A model generated the notes under the pieces. That model saw only the letters and a program-made list of their open reading frames with translations, was not told where the DNA came from and made no database searches. Shown here in pieces: positions 10,913 to 22,598 of a stretch of DNA of 64,000 bases. Positions within the stretch are counted from its first letter, which is position 1. Every line of letters begins with the position of its first letter. The DNA lies in the NCBI GenBank assembly GCA_963576735.1, contig OY755184.1, forward strand, positions 2,356,001-2,420,000. The letters run 5' to 3'. A program made the translations under genes and the position numbers. The DNA comes from Bedellia somnulentella (taxonomy: Eukaryota; Arthropoda; Insecta; Lepidoptera; Bedelliidae).

Positions 10913-12573
10913 TAATAAATAAAAAGTAAGATTTTTAAAGAACTTTTAAAATCTTAAAAGTGTATTGAGAAGAATTTCCCATCTTATATAAAAGGCATGG
11001 GTACTTATTAAAGATCGTAAAATAAAACATATTATAAAATAAAAATTTATATAAAAAAAGTTTTTGTGAAACGATTAATAAATGAAACCGAGGCTCGAGA
11101 AGATAGGCTCGAGAAGATAGGCAAGTGAATACAAAGTGGCAATCGATGGTGTCTACCCCAGTGGGGTTAAAGATAGGTATATAATGAAGAAGGGTATATA
11201 ATGGAATGAAGTCAGAGTTGCCACTTTCTACTGGGAAGTGTAATTCAGTAAACAAAGTTTTTTTTTGGTTTTTATTAAATATTTTTATTCGATAGTAAAC
11301 ACGAAAATAAAAGACTAATTTGAATATTTTCCATTATAATGAATAATTGTAAAGTTATGATTTTTTAAAGATTGTTCAACTTTTGTACTTAATGACGTCA
11401 TCGATTGATAAAATCACGTAGCGACATGCAAATGAAGCGAAATGTTTTATAAAAATGTTCATGATTGCAAAACATAATACGAATTTGTGATGTCAAATGA
11501 AATTATTACGATATTATACTAAACAAACCTATGATTTTCGATATTTTATTAATAAACTGCAAAACCGTATGTCTTTGAAACAACATTGAAGGTCAAACAC
11601 TGTTACAGTTTTTTGATAAAATAACAGTTATCTTTGCTTCAATTGATATAATTTCAAAAAAATATTGTTTATAACCATAATATCTCGAAATGGTTTTGTA
11701 ATCAGCATCACTTTAGTAAAACTTTGCATACCGAATTGCGCTCAATGAGTTAAATTTTATATTAAATATGTATTTTAATAAAAATCAACTCCAAACTCTG
11801 AGTCAGAATAGTTCAAAATGAGTATAACTTAAGAAGCGTATAACTAAATCCTTAATTAATTAAAAAAAAACGGTAAAACTTTATAAGCTGACTAAAATAT
11901 ATTTTTGCGTTGGAATATTTAATTCTATTTGAGTTTATGTGAAGCGTTAATTGCCTCAAAGCTGCACAACAAGTTGTTAACAAGTTGAACAATGTTTATT
12001 TTTTAACTGTTCAGTTCAAAAGCATTTCATTAGGAACGAAATACACCAATTACGCCTTGTTAGTTCTGCAAAGCAACGTTTCACAACTTTGCAAATTATT
12101 TTATAAACTCACAGGCGTTTGTAAAGCTTTTTTTCTTTTTAACCGACTACGCCGACGCCAAAAGGAAGGCTATTGATTAGTAAGGTTAGTAACAATTTTA
12201 CCGTCAGTAAAAATACAAGTTTAAACATTACCATCTTTAAAATAGTTTAAACCTAGCAACAGCGTTTTAAAATGTTTTATAATAAAGTGTCTGGAAAGCC
12301 AGACAAGATACTAAATATTTCAGTAAATATTGAAAGTTAATACAGAAATTCTCAACAAAGTTGAATAGCTCAAAGTAATATGCAAAATGTAAGCAAATAT
12401 TTAATATTGAGACATGTATGCGAATTTTAAAATGAATCTTCTGCTTGCAGTATAAACAACATTTTCTTTTAGGAAAATACTTTAAAGGGTTCGTCTGCTT
12501 AAGGCAAAAACAGGAATTATACAAGTAACATCAAAATATTAAATCGTAAAATAAACAAATATACCTTAATACT
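10913..12573. other. No recognised gene
   Basis: Very AT-rich. AGGCTCGAGAAGAT is tandemly doubled at 11090-11120. CAAAGTGGCAATCGATGGTGTCTACCCC near 11140 faintly resembles the RTE 3' end. The small frames carry no motif. Confidence 0.45.
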
Positions 12574-13155
12574 TGGCTGTGTGTTGTCGGCTTAGAAAAG
12601 CACTACCCCATTTCTTCCCGTGGGTGTACGTAAGAAGCGGCTAAGGGCATTGGGGCTATTTAAGTGATTTTTGGGCCAACTTTGTTTTACAAACTTGTCC
12701 TCACACAACTTTCATCCGAGCAAGTTGAAAGTGGCGACTACGGGTACTAGAACTTCAATGCAAGTGTGCAATTGAAAAAACGAGCTGAGCGATATGTTCG
12801 ACTCGACTGAACTATCTATCGTATGAGTTTCTCTATAGTAAGTCTATGGAAAAGTTTTTGGCAATTTCTTCTAGATGTTAGAAAAAGTTCGATTTTTTTT
12901 TCACAAAAACCTGTAGGTAGTTTGTGGCTATCAGCCTGTGAAATTTGGTTAAGATCTGTCAAGCGGTTCAGGAGGAGTAGCGTTCCATGGAAACGGCTAA
13001 CCCGCGTATAAGAGAAACCTTTTTAGTGGTTTTTTGGGCGATGCGGTTGGAGAACCTTCACCAATGATACTTAATTTCTACCATCTCCTATCAACGTCCG
13101 AATGTGGATGATGAGTTTCTAGCCCCTTTTGGGATTAATGGCGTGCGTATATATA
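12574..13155 (+). mobile_element. SINE-A split by about 340 bp of unrelated sequence
   Basis: 5' part 12574-12683 (GGCTGTGTGTTGTCGGCTTA to GTGATTTTTGGGC) and 3' part 13022-13155 (AGTGGTTTTTTGGGCGATGC to GGCGTGCGTATATA). The words around GGGC occur at both joints, so it may be two partial copies instead of one interrupted copy. Confidence 0.6.
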
Positions 13156-13572
13156 AGGTATGCAAGTATAATATATGTATGTATGTTAAGTTTTGGCTAC
13201 CTCTGTTTGGGCATGATTGCTGAGAGTATAACACTTATGTATCTATGTACTTTTAACTCTAGGGACGTTTTCAAATTAGATGACAACTAATTACAATTCA
13301 CGTTCAAATTTAACTTTTTACTAGTATTCCTATGCACATCAGAATATTAGTTAATCTGACTTCATTTTGACAGATTTACAGGTTACCTAAATATTGCCGA
13401 CACGTTATCCCGATGTTGTGGTGTATCGGTAGCTATTCCTGTGAAATTCCCAGGTTTCATAGCCGAATATTTGGTAGCCTTTTATTCGGTATTCGGCTAG
13501 AAGCGCCATCACATATTGGGTATTCGGCGTTTTGGCCAAATCACTATTCGTAGAATCTCTGATAGACACCTT

Positions 13573-13815
13573 CGGCTAAGAATAGCACTACTCCATTTCA
13601 CGGCTTAGAACAGCACTACCCTATTTCTTTCCGTGGGTAAGTTAGAGGCGCCTAAGGGTATTGGGGCTTTTTGTACCATGCAACCATGCGACCAATAACC
13701 TACATTTCATATTCATTTCCTTACTCAACTTCCAAAAGTGGCTCAGGAACTTTTTATTCTCAAGCTCTGGCTATCCTTTCTAGGGATTTATAGCCGTGAG
13801 TAATATGTATGTATG
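13573..13815 (+). mobile_element. SINE-A with duplicated head
   Basis: The first 35 bp (CGGCTAAGAATAGCACTACT) is repeated directly as CGGCTTAGAACAGCACTACC before the rest of the element. Confidence 0.75.
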
Positions 13816-14079
13816 TACATAAAGGTGGTCGGGTGTAAAACCAGCAGCAACATTTTTTCTTGCAGACTAAGTAACGTACTATTATTCCTTTCTAAAGAGA
13901 CTTTATGGACCATTATTTGTGATTTGACTCCATTTTGTTAAACTCTACAGTATATAAAACCGGAAAGCTTTTAGCTGTCTTACAATACGGTTCGTACTTT
14001 TAAACAATTTGAAAACAAAGGGCTTATTCAATAGCTTTAGAGTGATTTACACCAGAGTAGCTGCATACTTATAACACTT

Positions 14080-14327
14080 CATACATACATATACTTGCGG
14101 CTATAAATCCCTAAAAGGGGTAGCCAGAGCTAAGGAATTAAAAATTCCACAGCCACTTTTGGAAAGTTGAGTGGGGAAATGATGGTAAAATAAAGGTTGT
14201 TGGTGATGGGTCTCCAACCGCATCGCCCGAAAATCCCTTAAAAGCCCCAATTCCGTTAGTCGCCTCTTACGTACACCCACCGGAAGAAATGGGGTAGTGC
14301 TATTCTAAGCCGACACTACACAGTAAA
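14080..14327 (-). mobile_element. SINE-A, alpha
   Basis: Complete; head GCCGACACTACACAGTA abuts a headless SINE-B with no gap. Confidence 0.88.
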
Positions 14328-14605
14328 GACATATGTGTGGTTAATTTTGTCATGGTTGTTAACGGTGAGGGAAAACATCGTGAGGAAACCCACATGACTG
14401 AGTTGTACTTAGTCATGTGACAGTGCATTCGTACAAAACGGCGATAGGCCTGCCCCCTATCACGTGAGTACACTGTCCATGCAAAACGTGGGTACTCTGA
14501 ACACCAGGTGACAAAGTCACGTGATGTTCAGAAGTATTAGTACCTCTACCAACCCCTTCGGGGATATTGGACGTGAAAGTTTATGTTATGTTATGTTATG
14601 TTATA
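14328..14605 (+). mobile_element. SINE-B without tRNA head
   Basis: Begins AAGACATATGTGTGGTTAAT exactly where a minus-strand SINE-A ends. The rest is close to consensus, with a (TTATG)n tail. Confidence 0.75.
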
Positions 14606-14611
14606 ATTCAT

Positions 14612-14852
14612 TGTGCGAATGTGGACTTGAGGAAGGAACTTTGGATGATTTATTTTTTAACTGTTTAAAATGAACGACATCATTTTATGATATCCTCCCT
14701 TCTTTTATTCCTAAACCTTCAAATATGATTAATTTGTTATCACTTGTTAATACCGACTTTGTGAAAATTGTGAGTTATTTCATATCTTCTAATGGAATTA
14801 AATTATAATATCATAGGTAGATCAGTATCATCATCATCAGTAAGTTGTAAAA
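14612..14852 (+). mobile_element. 3' end of another LINE (Jockey/R1-like)
   Basis: One frame reads CECGLEEGTLDDLFFNCLK, stop, then DILPSFIPKPSNMINLLSLV and onward to a TAA. This resembles the zinc-knuckle-like C-terminus of many non-LTR ORF2 proteins, and it ends in an (ATC)n tail near 14840. It is strongly 5'-truncated. Confidence 0.55.
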
Positions 14853-15164
14853 TAAAGTTTCGCTTTTATCGGACTTGTTTAAAAAGTAAGCTGTTTCTAT
14901 TTCACTCTAACGCTGGCAGAATGTATAAATTATATATGAGGGCCAATGAAAAAGATAAAAATTAGATATATAAAACTTTTCACGGTGAAAAACACCGACG
15001 TAAAACAGCGTAAAACCAACTATCACTCTTCTCAACCATCTGCTTCCCCTGACCTTTACAAAAATTTAGGATGGTTTAGAAAATAATAAAATACTTAGCA
15101 CATATAATGTCTCGCTCAGTGAAATCGCGGAGGAGGAAGACATATTTTAATTAGAATGTTTTTT

Positions 15165-15240
15165 GTTCATGAAAACCTCATGTGGGGATTATTTCAAATA
15201 AATAAATGGTGTCGAAAATTTTCTTTCCTTTATTTATTAG
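15165..15240 (-). repeat. Repeat C 3' end, deleted for the tRNA-like part
   Basis: TTCATGAAAACCTCATGTGGGG joined by AATAAATGGTGTCGAAAATTTT to TTCTTTCCTTTATTTATT: the flanks are present and the tRNA module is missing. Confidence 0.5.
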
Positions 15241-15295
15241 AAGACATGTTTTAATTTTCCCTGATTGACTTCAAAAATGTATTTTTAATATTTTA

Positions 15296-15510
15296 TCTAA
15301 TATATAAAATTCACGTGCCACAGTACTAATGAACGAACCTATTTAAATTAAATTTTGCATACACATTCGGTAGGTCTGAGAATAGGTTTAAAGTTATTAT
15401 TACACTCCTAAATGATAAGGGCACACCCTAACATTTCATTTTTACTTTATAGACTCGAAATTCCTTAGAAATTATTTATACGGTAAAACAACGTTTGCCG
15501 GGTCAGCTAG
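15296..15510 (+). mobile_element. Short non-autonomous Helitron
   Basis: Starts TCTAATATATAAAATTCACG after A and ends GCCGGGTCAGCTAG before T. Both ends match common lepidopteran Helitron termini (recalled from general knowledge). It is 215 bp with no coding capacity. Confidence 0.65.
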
Positions 15511-15579
15511 TGTTCTTATAAATTATTACTATAAAAAAATATTGTAGTATAGTAAATTGTACATAAACATAACATACAT

Positions 15580-15937
15580 AAACATAAACGTTCACGCCGA
15601 ATATCCCCGAAGGGGTTGGCAGAGGTACTAATACTTCTGAACATCACGTGACTTTGTCACCTGGTGTTCAGAGTACCCACGTTTTGCATGGACAGTGTAC
15701 TCACGTGATAGGGGGCAGGCCTATCGCCGTTTTGTACGAATACACTGTCACATGACTAAGTACAACTCAGCCATGTGGGTTTCCTCACGATGTTTTCCCT
15801 CACCGTTAACAACCATGATAAATTAACCACACATATGTCTTTAGAAAAGACAAATTGGTGTAGGCCCGACCAAGGATTTGAACACTAATCGTTTGCACGA
15901 TAACCGAGTGTTCTACCCACTAGGCTATCACGGTTAC
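15580..15937 (-). mobile_element. SINE-B, full length, young
   Basis: Complete from the tRNA-like head (CCGTGATAGCCTAGTGGG, B box GTTCAAATCC) to the GGCGTGAACGTTTATG tail. Nearly identical to 27455-27809. Confidence 0.85.
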
Positions 15938-16006
15938 ACATAGTAAATTGTAGTTAATTTATATATTTCTACCAGAAACTACGAGTACTTAACAATTTTC
16001 ACATAC

Positions 16007-16109
16007 CTGCTGATGGTTGATGTCAGTCTTCTGTTCGCTGGTCTCCGAGTCGGAGCAGTCAGAAGACTTCTTCTTGCAGCAGCCGGGGCAGCAGCGGCGG
16101 CAGAGGCAT
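16007..16109 (-). CDS. Gene B, exon encoding Cys-rich cytoplasmic tail
   Basis: Acceptor TTTTGTAG|ATGCC and donor ATCAGCAG|GTATGT enclose 103 bp. The split codon becomes Arg, followed by CLCRRCCPGCCKKK directly after the transmembrane helix, then an acidic Ser-rich stretch and TDINHQQ. Clustered juxtamembrane Cys with flanking Lys/Arg is the usual setting for S-palmitoylation (family-level knowledge). A Cys/Lys block after one transmembrane helix also occurs in synaptotagmin linkers, but no C2-domain exon is visible and the cleavable signal peptide argues against that family. The frame is open at the donor (phase 0), so more exons must lie at lower coordinates or outside the window. Confidence 0.7.
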
Positions 16110-16194
16110 CTACAAAACGAATAAGAGTTAAAACTTCATACGTTTTTCTACATCATTGAATGAGCGATGGACCATTAATCCATGGATAAAATAT

Positions 16195-16270
16195 ATTTAA
16201 AAATCTTCAGAATTTCTTATTCTGAAGGTCTAGCTACCCAAATCAGGAATTTATAGCCGTGAGTATTTGG
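16195..16270 (+). mobile_element. SINE-A 3' fragment
   Basis: CAGAATTTCTTATTCTGAAG hairpin, CTAGCTACCC and AGCCGTGAGTAT, 86 bp upstream of the acceptor of a gene B exon. Confidence 0.6.
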
Positions 16271-16429
16271 ATATCAAATACGCACGGATATACGAGTAAA
16301 TTATGTATGTGTATGTGAAGTATGTATTACCAAAATTATTTTTTCAAAATTCTTCTGGTTGTCTGCGTTGTCCAGCTAATGTCTGAAAGGGTGGGATTAA
16401 TTAATATTTCTTTGTTTAATTTTTTTAAT

Positions 16430-16935
16430 CGACTTCAAAAAAAGGAGTGTTCTCAATTCGACCGGTATATTTTTTTTTTTTATTTTTTTTTTTATGTTTG
16501 TTCGCCGATTACTTCGCCATTTATGAACCGATTTTGATTATTATTTTTTTATTCGAAAGAAGATACTCCCGGATTGGTACCATGATGAGGATATCAGGGT
16601 CTGATGATGGGATCCTGGAGAAATCGAGGGGAACCCTCAAATTTTATAGGCAAATGTACCGCGTTTTACATATTTTCTGAACTTATATTGGCATTTGCTT
16701 CTGAAAATCATATTGTTATGCTGCTGAGCTGATGATAGAAGGTATGGATCCTCAATCACTAGGTATTAGGAAACAGTTCTTTCCACATTCTACATAGATT
16801 TATACTCCTCTTCGTAGCTTTTATGAAGAGAAGTACAGGTTCACTAAACATTTCTTTTGTTATGTTATTGTTACCGAGAAAGTACCATGAGACCAGGATC
16901 TGATGATGGCATCCCAGGAAATCGAGGGGACTGTC
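16430..16935 (+). repeat. AACCGACTTC-type dispersed repeat fragment
   Basis: Contains AATCGACTTCAAAAAAAGGAG and TTCGCCGATTACTTCGCCAT. Two versions of a GATCTGATGATGGNATCC word follow, near 16600 and 16895. I recognise this as common lepidopteran interspersed sequence of unclear class. The small frames in it are not genes. Confidence 0.45.
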
Positions 16936-16947
16936 GAAACTCACAAT

Positions 16948-17123
16948 TATGTGACAGTGTATTTGTTCAAAACGCCCATAGGCCTGCCCTGTATAACGTG
17001 AGAACACTGCCTAATAAATCGTGGGTACTCTGTACAACAGGTGACAATGTCACGTGATATTCAGAAGTATTACTACCTCTGCTTACCCCTTCAGGGATAT
17101 TCGGCGTGAGCGTTTGAGTCTTT
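16948..17123 (+). mobile_element. SINE-B, 5'-truncated
   Basis: From ATGTGACAGTGTATTTG to TTCGGCGTGAGCGTTTGAG. Confidence 0.7.
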
Positions 17124-17190
17124 CTTGGTAATGTAAGGTTACATATGGTTGAGCCTATTTAATATCGTACTATAATAGAAATACCAAAAC

Positions 17191-17514
17191 AAAAAGAAAA
17201 CCGACTTCATAGAAAAACAACCGAAAATAAACAATCTAGTACTAAAAAGTACGAAATAAGTTTTTTAATTGAATATGAGTACTGTGATTGTAATAATCAG
17301 AGATAGATAGCAGGGTGAATTTACTTTTGTTTGTCTGACACCGGCTCACAAATTAATTTAAGATTTAGGTAGGTTGAACTGACGCGTGTGGAATAAAGAA
17401 ATTGCTAAGGTATCAATCACAGTACTCATATTCAATTAAAAAACTTATTTCGTACTTTTTAGTACTAGATTGTTTATTTTCGGTTGTTTTTCTATGAAGT
17501 CGGTTTTCTTTTTT
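17191..17514. mobile_element. Palindromic MITE with about 100-bp arms
   Basis: The left arm 17191-17290 is almost the exact reverse complement of 17414-17514, with an unrelated 123-bp core. The arms begin AAAACCGACTTCATAGAAAA. The core has no coding frame. Confidence 0.8.
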
Positions 17515-17680
17515 TGTAAATCAACATCTTATAATCGTCAGCCATACAATAAGGACGCTTTAGCAACTATACAGCTTTGTTCTACTTCCACTAAAAAACC
17601 CCTCTGTTTAACTACTTAATCAATATGCATAGAAATTATGATCAAGTTGCATTTAGTCTAGTATAGTCCTTATTATATTA

Positions 17681-17928
17681 TCTGTGATATACATACATAC
17701 ATAAATTCCAAAAAGGAGTTGCTAGAACTTTAGAACTAGAAACTCCTCAGCCACATTTGGAAGTTGATAGGGGGCAAGATGGTAGAAATAAAGTATCGTT
17801 GGTCATAGGTCTCCAACCGCATCGCCCAAAAATACTTTAAAAAAGCCTCATACCCTTAGTCGTCTCTTACGACACCCGTGAGTAGGAAAGGATAATGACA
17901 TTCGAAGCCGGCACTACACGGCTAATTA
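17681..17928 (-). mobile_element. SINE-A, beta
   Basis: TACATACATACATAAATTCC to GAAGCCGGCACTACACGGC. Confidence 0.85.
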
Positions 17929-19344
17929 TTTATCACAGAAGCTAATATGTAAGTTTGTTCGAAAACAGCAATGAACAACTTTGATCTACTAAACTCTAGC
18001 AAACTCGCTAAAATATTCCAAGAAACATGCACAAATTCTCGTAAAACTTTAAAACACCTAAACTAAACTGGAGTAACAACACCGATCATACTTTATCCCA
18101 CTTCTGAAGTGCCGGGTGTCTCGAAACTATGCAAGTTCTGGAACTTGAGTACGGGAACACGTGTAAGTTATTGAGGAGAAATATATGACCTAAAATGTTA
18201 GGGGAAAAAAATATTTTAGCATAAAATCTGTGAGAGTTTCTTTCATTACTTTTGTTATCTTTAGTTCATTGGTAAATAATGTAAGAAGTTCCGTAAGAGT
18301 GTTTTGATGTCAACTATGGTAACCCTAACCAATTAAGTATTTATAATGTTATTCATTTTATCACTATTTTATATTTTTGTTTAAAAGGATTACGAATTGT
18401 ACTTTATTTTGGACCCAAAAAACAAAAACAAAATATACGTTTGGGATGAAAGGATGTTAACGTTTATGTGTACAGAATTCTCTTCCAATATTTGAACTGA
18501 TTATGAGTTCCGAAGCGAGGAAAGGTTTACTAAGAAATTAAAAGAGTATAAAACTGGAATACAGGGTGGTAAGAAAGTGAAACAAGAGAGGGAAAATCAT
18601 GATGAGTGATTCTTTATTAAACTCATTTTACAACTCTCAACTTCGACGAGAAAAAGTAGCTAAGGGTTTTTAATTACGTTTTGTGTTTTGTGTTTTGTAT
18701 TTTAGTAGTTGTTAGTAACAATAGCTGTAATTTAAAAATAATTTTGTAAGTAATACTTTTTATAAAATCAAATTAGTAATTGTGTGAGGTCTTCCGCAAT
18801 ACAGGTCTTATCCTAGTGCGGGGCCGTTAGGAATCTGTAATATTAAGTTTTTATGCTAAATAAACAATTTTTATTTTATTTTTTTAATTATTTTTTTTTT
18901 ATAATTACAATACTTCGGTCTAGCGCGGATCCAGCCATATGAGCAAGATGGGCATGCCAACAACCCTAATCGACTTCACACTTTTATGGTCCGCTGATAG
19001 CATAGCATGATGATACTAACACTACGGCCAAGAGATTTTAGGTACCTACGCCGACAACCTTTTTTGAGTACTGGATACACCCTTGGTTACCCCTCATTGA
19101 GATTATAAGCGTGCATATAAGTAGAGTTCAACTTAAAATATACCAAAAAATATGTATATTAAGAGAGAGATCATGATAAAAGTAGAGACAGCAGACAACG
19201 ACTTCTTTATTAACCACTATAAATTCTATACGAAGTCCTTCAAGTATGTATTTCTAATAATAATTTCGTACAAAAATAAATTTTCCAGCGCATATGTCCC
19301 CACTTAGTTTAGAGGAAGGGCATTAGTCAACCCCGCATGGCTAG
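17929..19344. other. No recognised gene; possible LINE 3' end at 18780-18860
   Basis: Intronic to gene B. GTCTTATCCTAGTGCGGGGCC followed by GCTAAATAAACA and T-rich sequence resembles a retroelement 3' end but was not identified. Confidence 0.35.
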
Positions 19345-19465
19345 CACGAACGACATTTTAACTAGATATCGCGTGGCATAAAGCAGTCATCTCTTTCGCA
19401 CTTACATAGTATCGTATACTGTCATCTCATTCTAACCGTTATCGTGACGATAAATAGTTTAGTTT
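19345..19465. repeat. Family D repeat copy
   Basis: Contains ACGAACGACATTTTAACTAG and CAGTCATCTCTTTCGCACTT, shared with 33008-33120 and, inverted, with 37040-37169. Confidence 0.5.
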
Positions 19466-19618
19466 AGATAAGCGTTTGGGCTAGGGTGATTAAGCCAGTT
19501 TATCACGCTGGCCTCTAGGATCTAGCGGGTTTGCTAAAATTAAGTACAACATGCTTGATATGCTTTTGGCTCCGACCCTCTTAACACAATTTCCGATTTA
19601 TATAATTTTTGTTTTTTT

Positions 19619-19870
19619 TGCCGTGTAGTGTCGGCTTAGAATAGCACTACCCCATTTCTACCCGTGGGTGATCGTAAGAGGCGACTAAGGGTATAGGGGC
19701 TTTTTAAGTTATTTTTGGGCGATGTGGTTGGAGACCCGCCACCAAAAACATTCATTTTTACCATCTTTTCCCCATCAACTTTCAAAAGAGGCTAAGGAAT
19801 TTCTCATTCCAAAGCTCTGGCTACCCCGTTAAGGGATTTATAGCCGTGAGTATATGTATGTATGTATGTA
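19619..19870 (+). mobile_element. SINE-A, gamma
   Basis: TGCCGTGTAGTGTCGGCTTA, CCCGTGGGTGATCGTAAG, and tail CCCCGTTAAGGGATTTATAG with TATG repeats. Confidence 0.88.
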
Positions 19871-19939
19871 TAATTTTTGAAATCTTGAATTGTGACTTTG
19901 TAAATAATTTAAAAATCTTTACAAATAGGAACAGGTCTA

Positions 19940-20012
19940 AATCGGAGTTTGAAGCTTTGGCTAACCCTCCTAGGGATTCCTAGCCGTGAGTATATGTTTG
20001 TCTGTATGTATA
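19940..20012 (+). mobile_element. SINE-A 3' fragment
   Basis: GAAGCTTTGGCTAACCCTCC then AGCCGTGAGTATATG. Confidence 0.6.
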
Positions 20013-20292
20013 CTGTATCTATATTTCAAAAGCTACGCCACTCCAGTTATTAATTAATATCAGTTTGAAACTCATTAGTGCATAGTCAGATTAGATTAGT
20101 AACAGTGTTTGGTCACAGACAAACGAGCCTGCTTTCATGGCGGATGACGCTGGTAAATTACAGAGCTTATTTCAAGGCAAGTAACATTGCTACAAATAGA
20201 ACATATATACCAGTTCTTTACTACGTGACTTCGTAGACATGGATGAATTTCATCCATAACTTACTATCATTTTTTAAACCTATTTTATATTA

Positions 20293-20534
20293 CATACATA
20301 CATATACACACGGCTGTAAATCCCTAGAAGGGGTAGCCAGAGCTAAGGAATTAGAAATTCCTGAACCACTTTTGGAAATGCGAGTGGGGAAAAGATGACA
20401 AAATGAAGGTTTTTGGTGATGGGTCTCCAACCGCATCGCCCAAAAATCCCTCAAAAGCCCCAATACCGTTAGTCGCCTCTTACGTACACCCACCGGGAGA
20501 AATGGGGTAGTGCTATTCTAAGCCGACACTACAC
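20293..20534 (-). mobile_element. SINE-A, alpha, with target duplication
   Basis: ATTTTATATTA occurs just left (about 20282) and just right (about 20540). Head CCGACACTACACAGC. Confidence 0.88.
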
Positions 20535-20567
20535 AGCAAATTTTATTTTATATTATTTAACAATAAT

Positions 20568-20752
20568 GCCGTGTAGTGCCGGCTTAGAATGTCACTACCC
20601 CTTTCAACTCATGAGTGTAGTAAAGTCAACTGAAGGTATGATAAAGATACTAATTCCTACCATCTTCTCCCCTACCAACTTCCAAATATGGCTGAGGAGT
20701 TCCTAGCTCTAAAGCTCTGGCTACGCCTTTTTGGGATTTGTGTGTGGAGTAT
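20568..20752 (+). mobile_element. SINE-A, beta, internal deletion
   Basis: GCCGTGTAGTGCCGGCTTAG; lacks the GGGCGATGCGGTTGG segment; no TATG tail. Confidence 0.75.
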
Positions 20753-20982
20753 TCAAATTCAAATGTAAATTCCTCACTAGCAGAAAGGAATAAAATTACT
20801 TTCAATTTTAAAAATCTCAACAGTAAAGTAATTTACCCACTTTATCCGTCGAAAAACTGTATAGTTCAAATATAGAACAGTACTTATCTCTTCACATCAG
20901 TCTCGTACGAGGCGACTAATACTATATATTATAAATATTATATTAGATATATGTAATATTATATTATATTATTATATTATTA

Positions 20983-21238
20983 GCTGTCGGCTTAGCTGTG
21001 TAGTGTCGGCTTAGAATAGCACTACCCCATTTCCTCCGGTGGGTGTACGTAAGAGGCGACTAACGGTATTGGGGCTTTTAAGGGATTTTTGGGCGATGCG
21101 GTAGGAGACCCATCACTAACAACCTTTATTCTACCATCTTTTCCCCACTCAATTTCCAAAAGTGGCTGAGAAATTTCTAATTTCTCAGCTCTGGCTACCC
21201 CTTTTAGGGATTTATAGCCGTGAGTATATGTATGTATT
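20983..21238 (+). mobile_element. SINE-A, alpha, partial head duplication
   Basis: GCTGTCGGCTTA precedes a complete GCTGTGTAGTGTCGGCTTAG head. Tail GCCGTGAGTATATGTATG. Confidence 0.85.
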
Positions 21239-21242
21239 ATAT

Positions 21243-21285
21243 TAGAAATAATCCCCACAAGAGCTTTTCATGAACAAAAAATATT
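21243..21285. repeat. Isolated repeat C terminal word
   Basis: AATAATCCCCACAAGAGCTTTTCATGAAC, split from any tRNA-like part. The core contains the inverted CATGA/TCATG-like words. Confidence 0.4.
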
Positions 21286-22374
21286 CTAATAGTACTATTA
21301 TATCTTTCTAAAGGTCGTTAAGCGATGCTAGCGTTAACGCTCTACGTGATTTTTAATTTCACCATCTTTATACCCAACTCATTACTGACCCGTAGTACCA
21401 CCGAAAATACCACCATATTGCTGAGACACATATCGTCCAATTATTTTATAGGAGGAATGAGTGCTGGAATTTTAAATTATAATTATTAATAAATTATAAG
21501 CTCTGCCTACCCCTCTGTTTAGTACTCTACCTGTCAGTATAAATAAGTAAGTAGGAAACGAATACTTCCAAAACCAACAACTGAATTTAAAATTCTGAAC
21601 GTAAACAAGGTAATTTTGAGAAAGCCTTTCAGACTGGACGGTCGCCAGCGGACGAAACTCAATCAACCAAAAAAAAAACCAGGAACTTTGAGCTCACATA
21701 CTGATGTTACTTCATATTCTAGACAGCTCAGCTTAAACTGGTTTATTTGATATAAGGTACGTTGCCGTAGAAAAGTTTTTAGTTTTCGTTATTCAATTAA
21801 CTTTGTGCGCGTTGGGATTACAATGGCTTATTTAATTTGGCGCTGACAATTCTATTTAGTGTTTGTAATACCTTTATTCGCTTGGAAATTTCGAATCCGT
21901 TTTGTGTCATTTCAGGTTTATGTTTGGATATAACATTGTTAGTTTCAGATTTCGGTGTCACATGACAGGCTGGTAGTAGAAGTCCCGGCTGGGGAAATAT
22001 ACCTTCATTCTTACGTTAATAACGTATTTAAATTTAAAAAACTTGACAAGGGTGGTTTTTGCTAAATATTTTTCAACTATTGTACCTGTTTCGGTTTTAC
22101 TTTTTATTTCTTAATCAATAACATATTCCCAATACAAAAAAATAACTTTTGGTACTAGGTCATCAGCACATAAACAAAAGCGATGATAAAATAAAATCTT
22201 GTAGGTTGTGTGCTGCATAGATATATTGTGCTACACTTATGTATATAGATTGGCAAAACAAAGATGACAGTGAAACATAAACCAAATTCGAACGTAAATG
22301 AGTGTGTGTGCGTGACACTAGTATAGATTACTAACTAACCCTATTAAAATTGATAAAAAATCTGGTATTTGATA
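21286..22374. other. No recognised feature (gene B intron)
   Basis: AT-rich. CTCTGCCTACCCCTCTGTTTAG near 21500 echoes the shared RTE/SINE tail word. Confidence 0.4.
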
Positions 22375-22598
22375 CATACACATACATACATACATATACT
22401 CACGGCTATAAATCCCTAGAAGGGGTAGCCAGAGCTTCGGAATAAGGAATTACTCAGCTACTTTTGGAAGTTGAGTGGGGAAAAGATAATGAAATAAAGG
22501 TTTTTGGTGATGGGTCTCCAACCTGCATCGGCGAAAAATCCCTTAAAAGCCTCAATACCGAAGAAATGGGGTAGTGCTATTCTAAGCCGCTATACACA
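22375..22598 (-). mobile_element. SINE-A, alpha
   Basis: Tail with CATA repeats. A deletion joins CTCAATACCG to AAGAAATGGGG, losing the GGCGAC segment. Confidence 0.8.

Noticed and set aside
11090..11120. Tandem AGGCTCGAGAAGAT as a regulatory element
   Set aside because: Only two units, and no other support.
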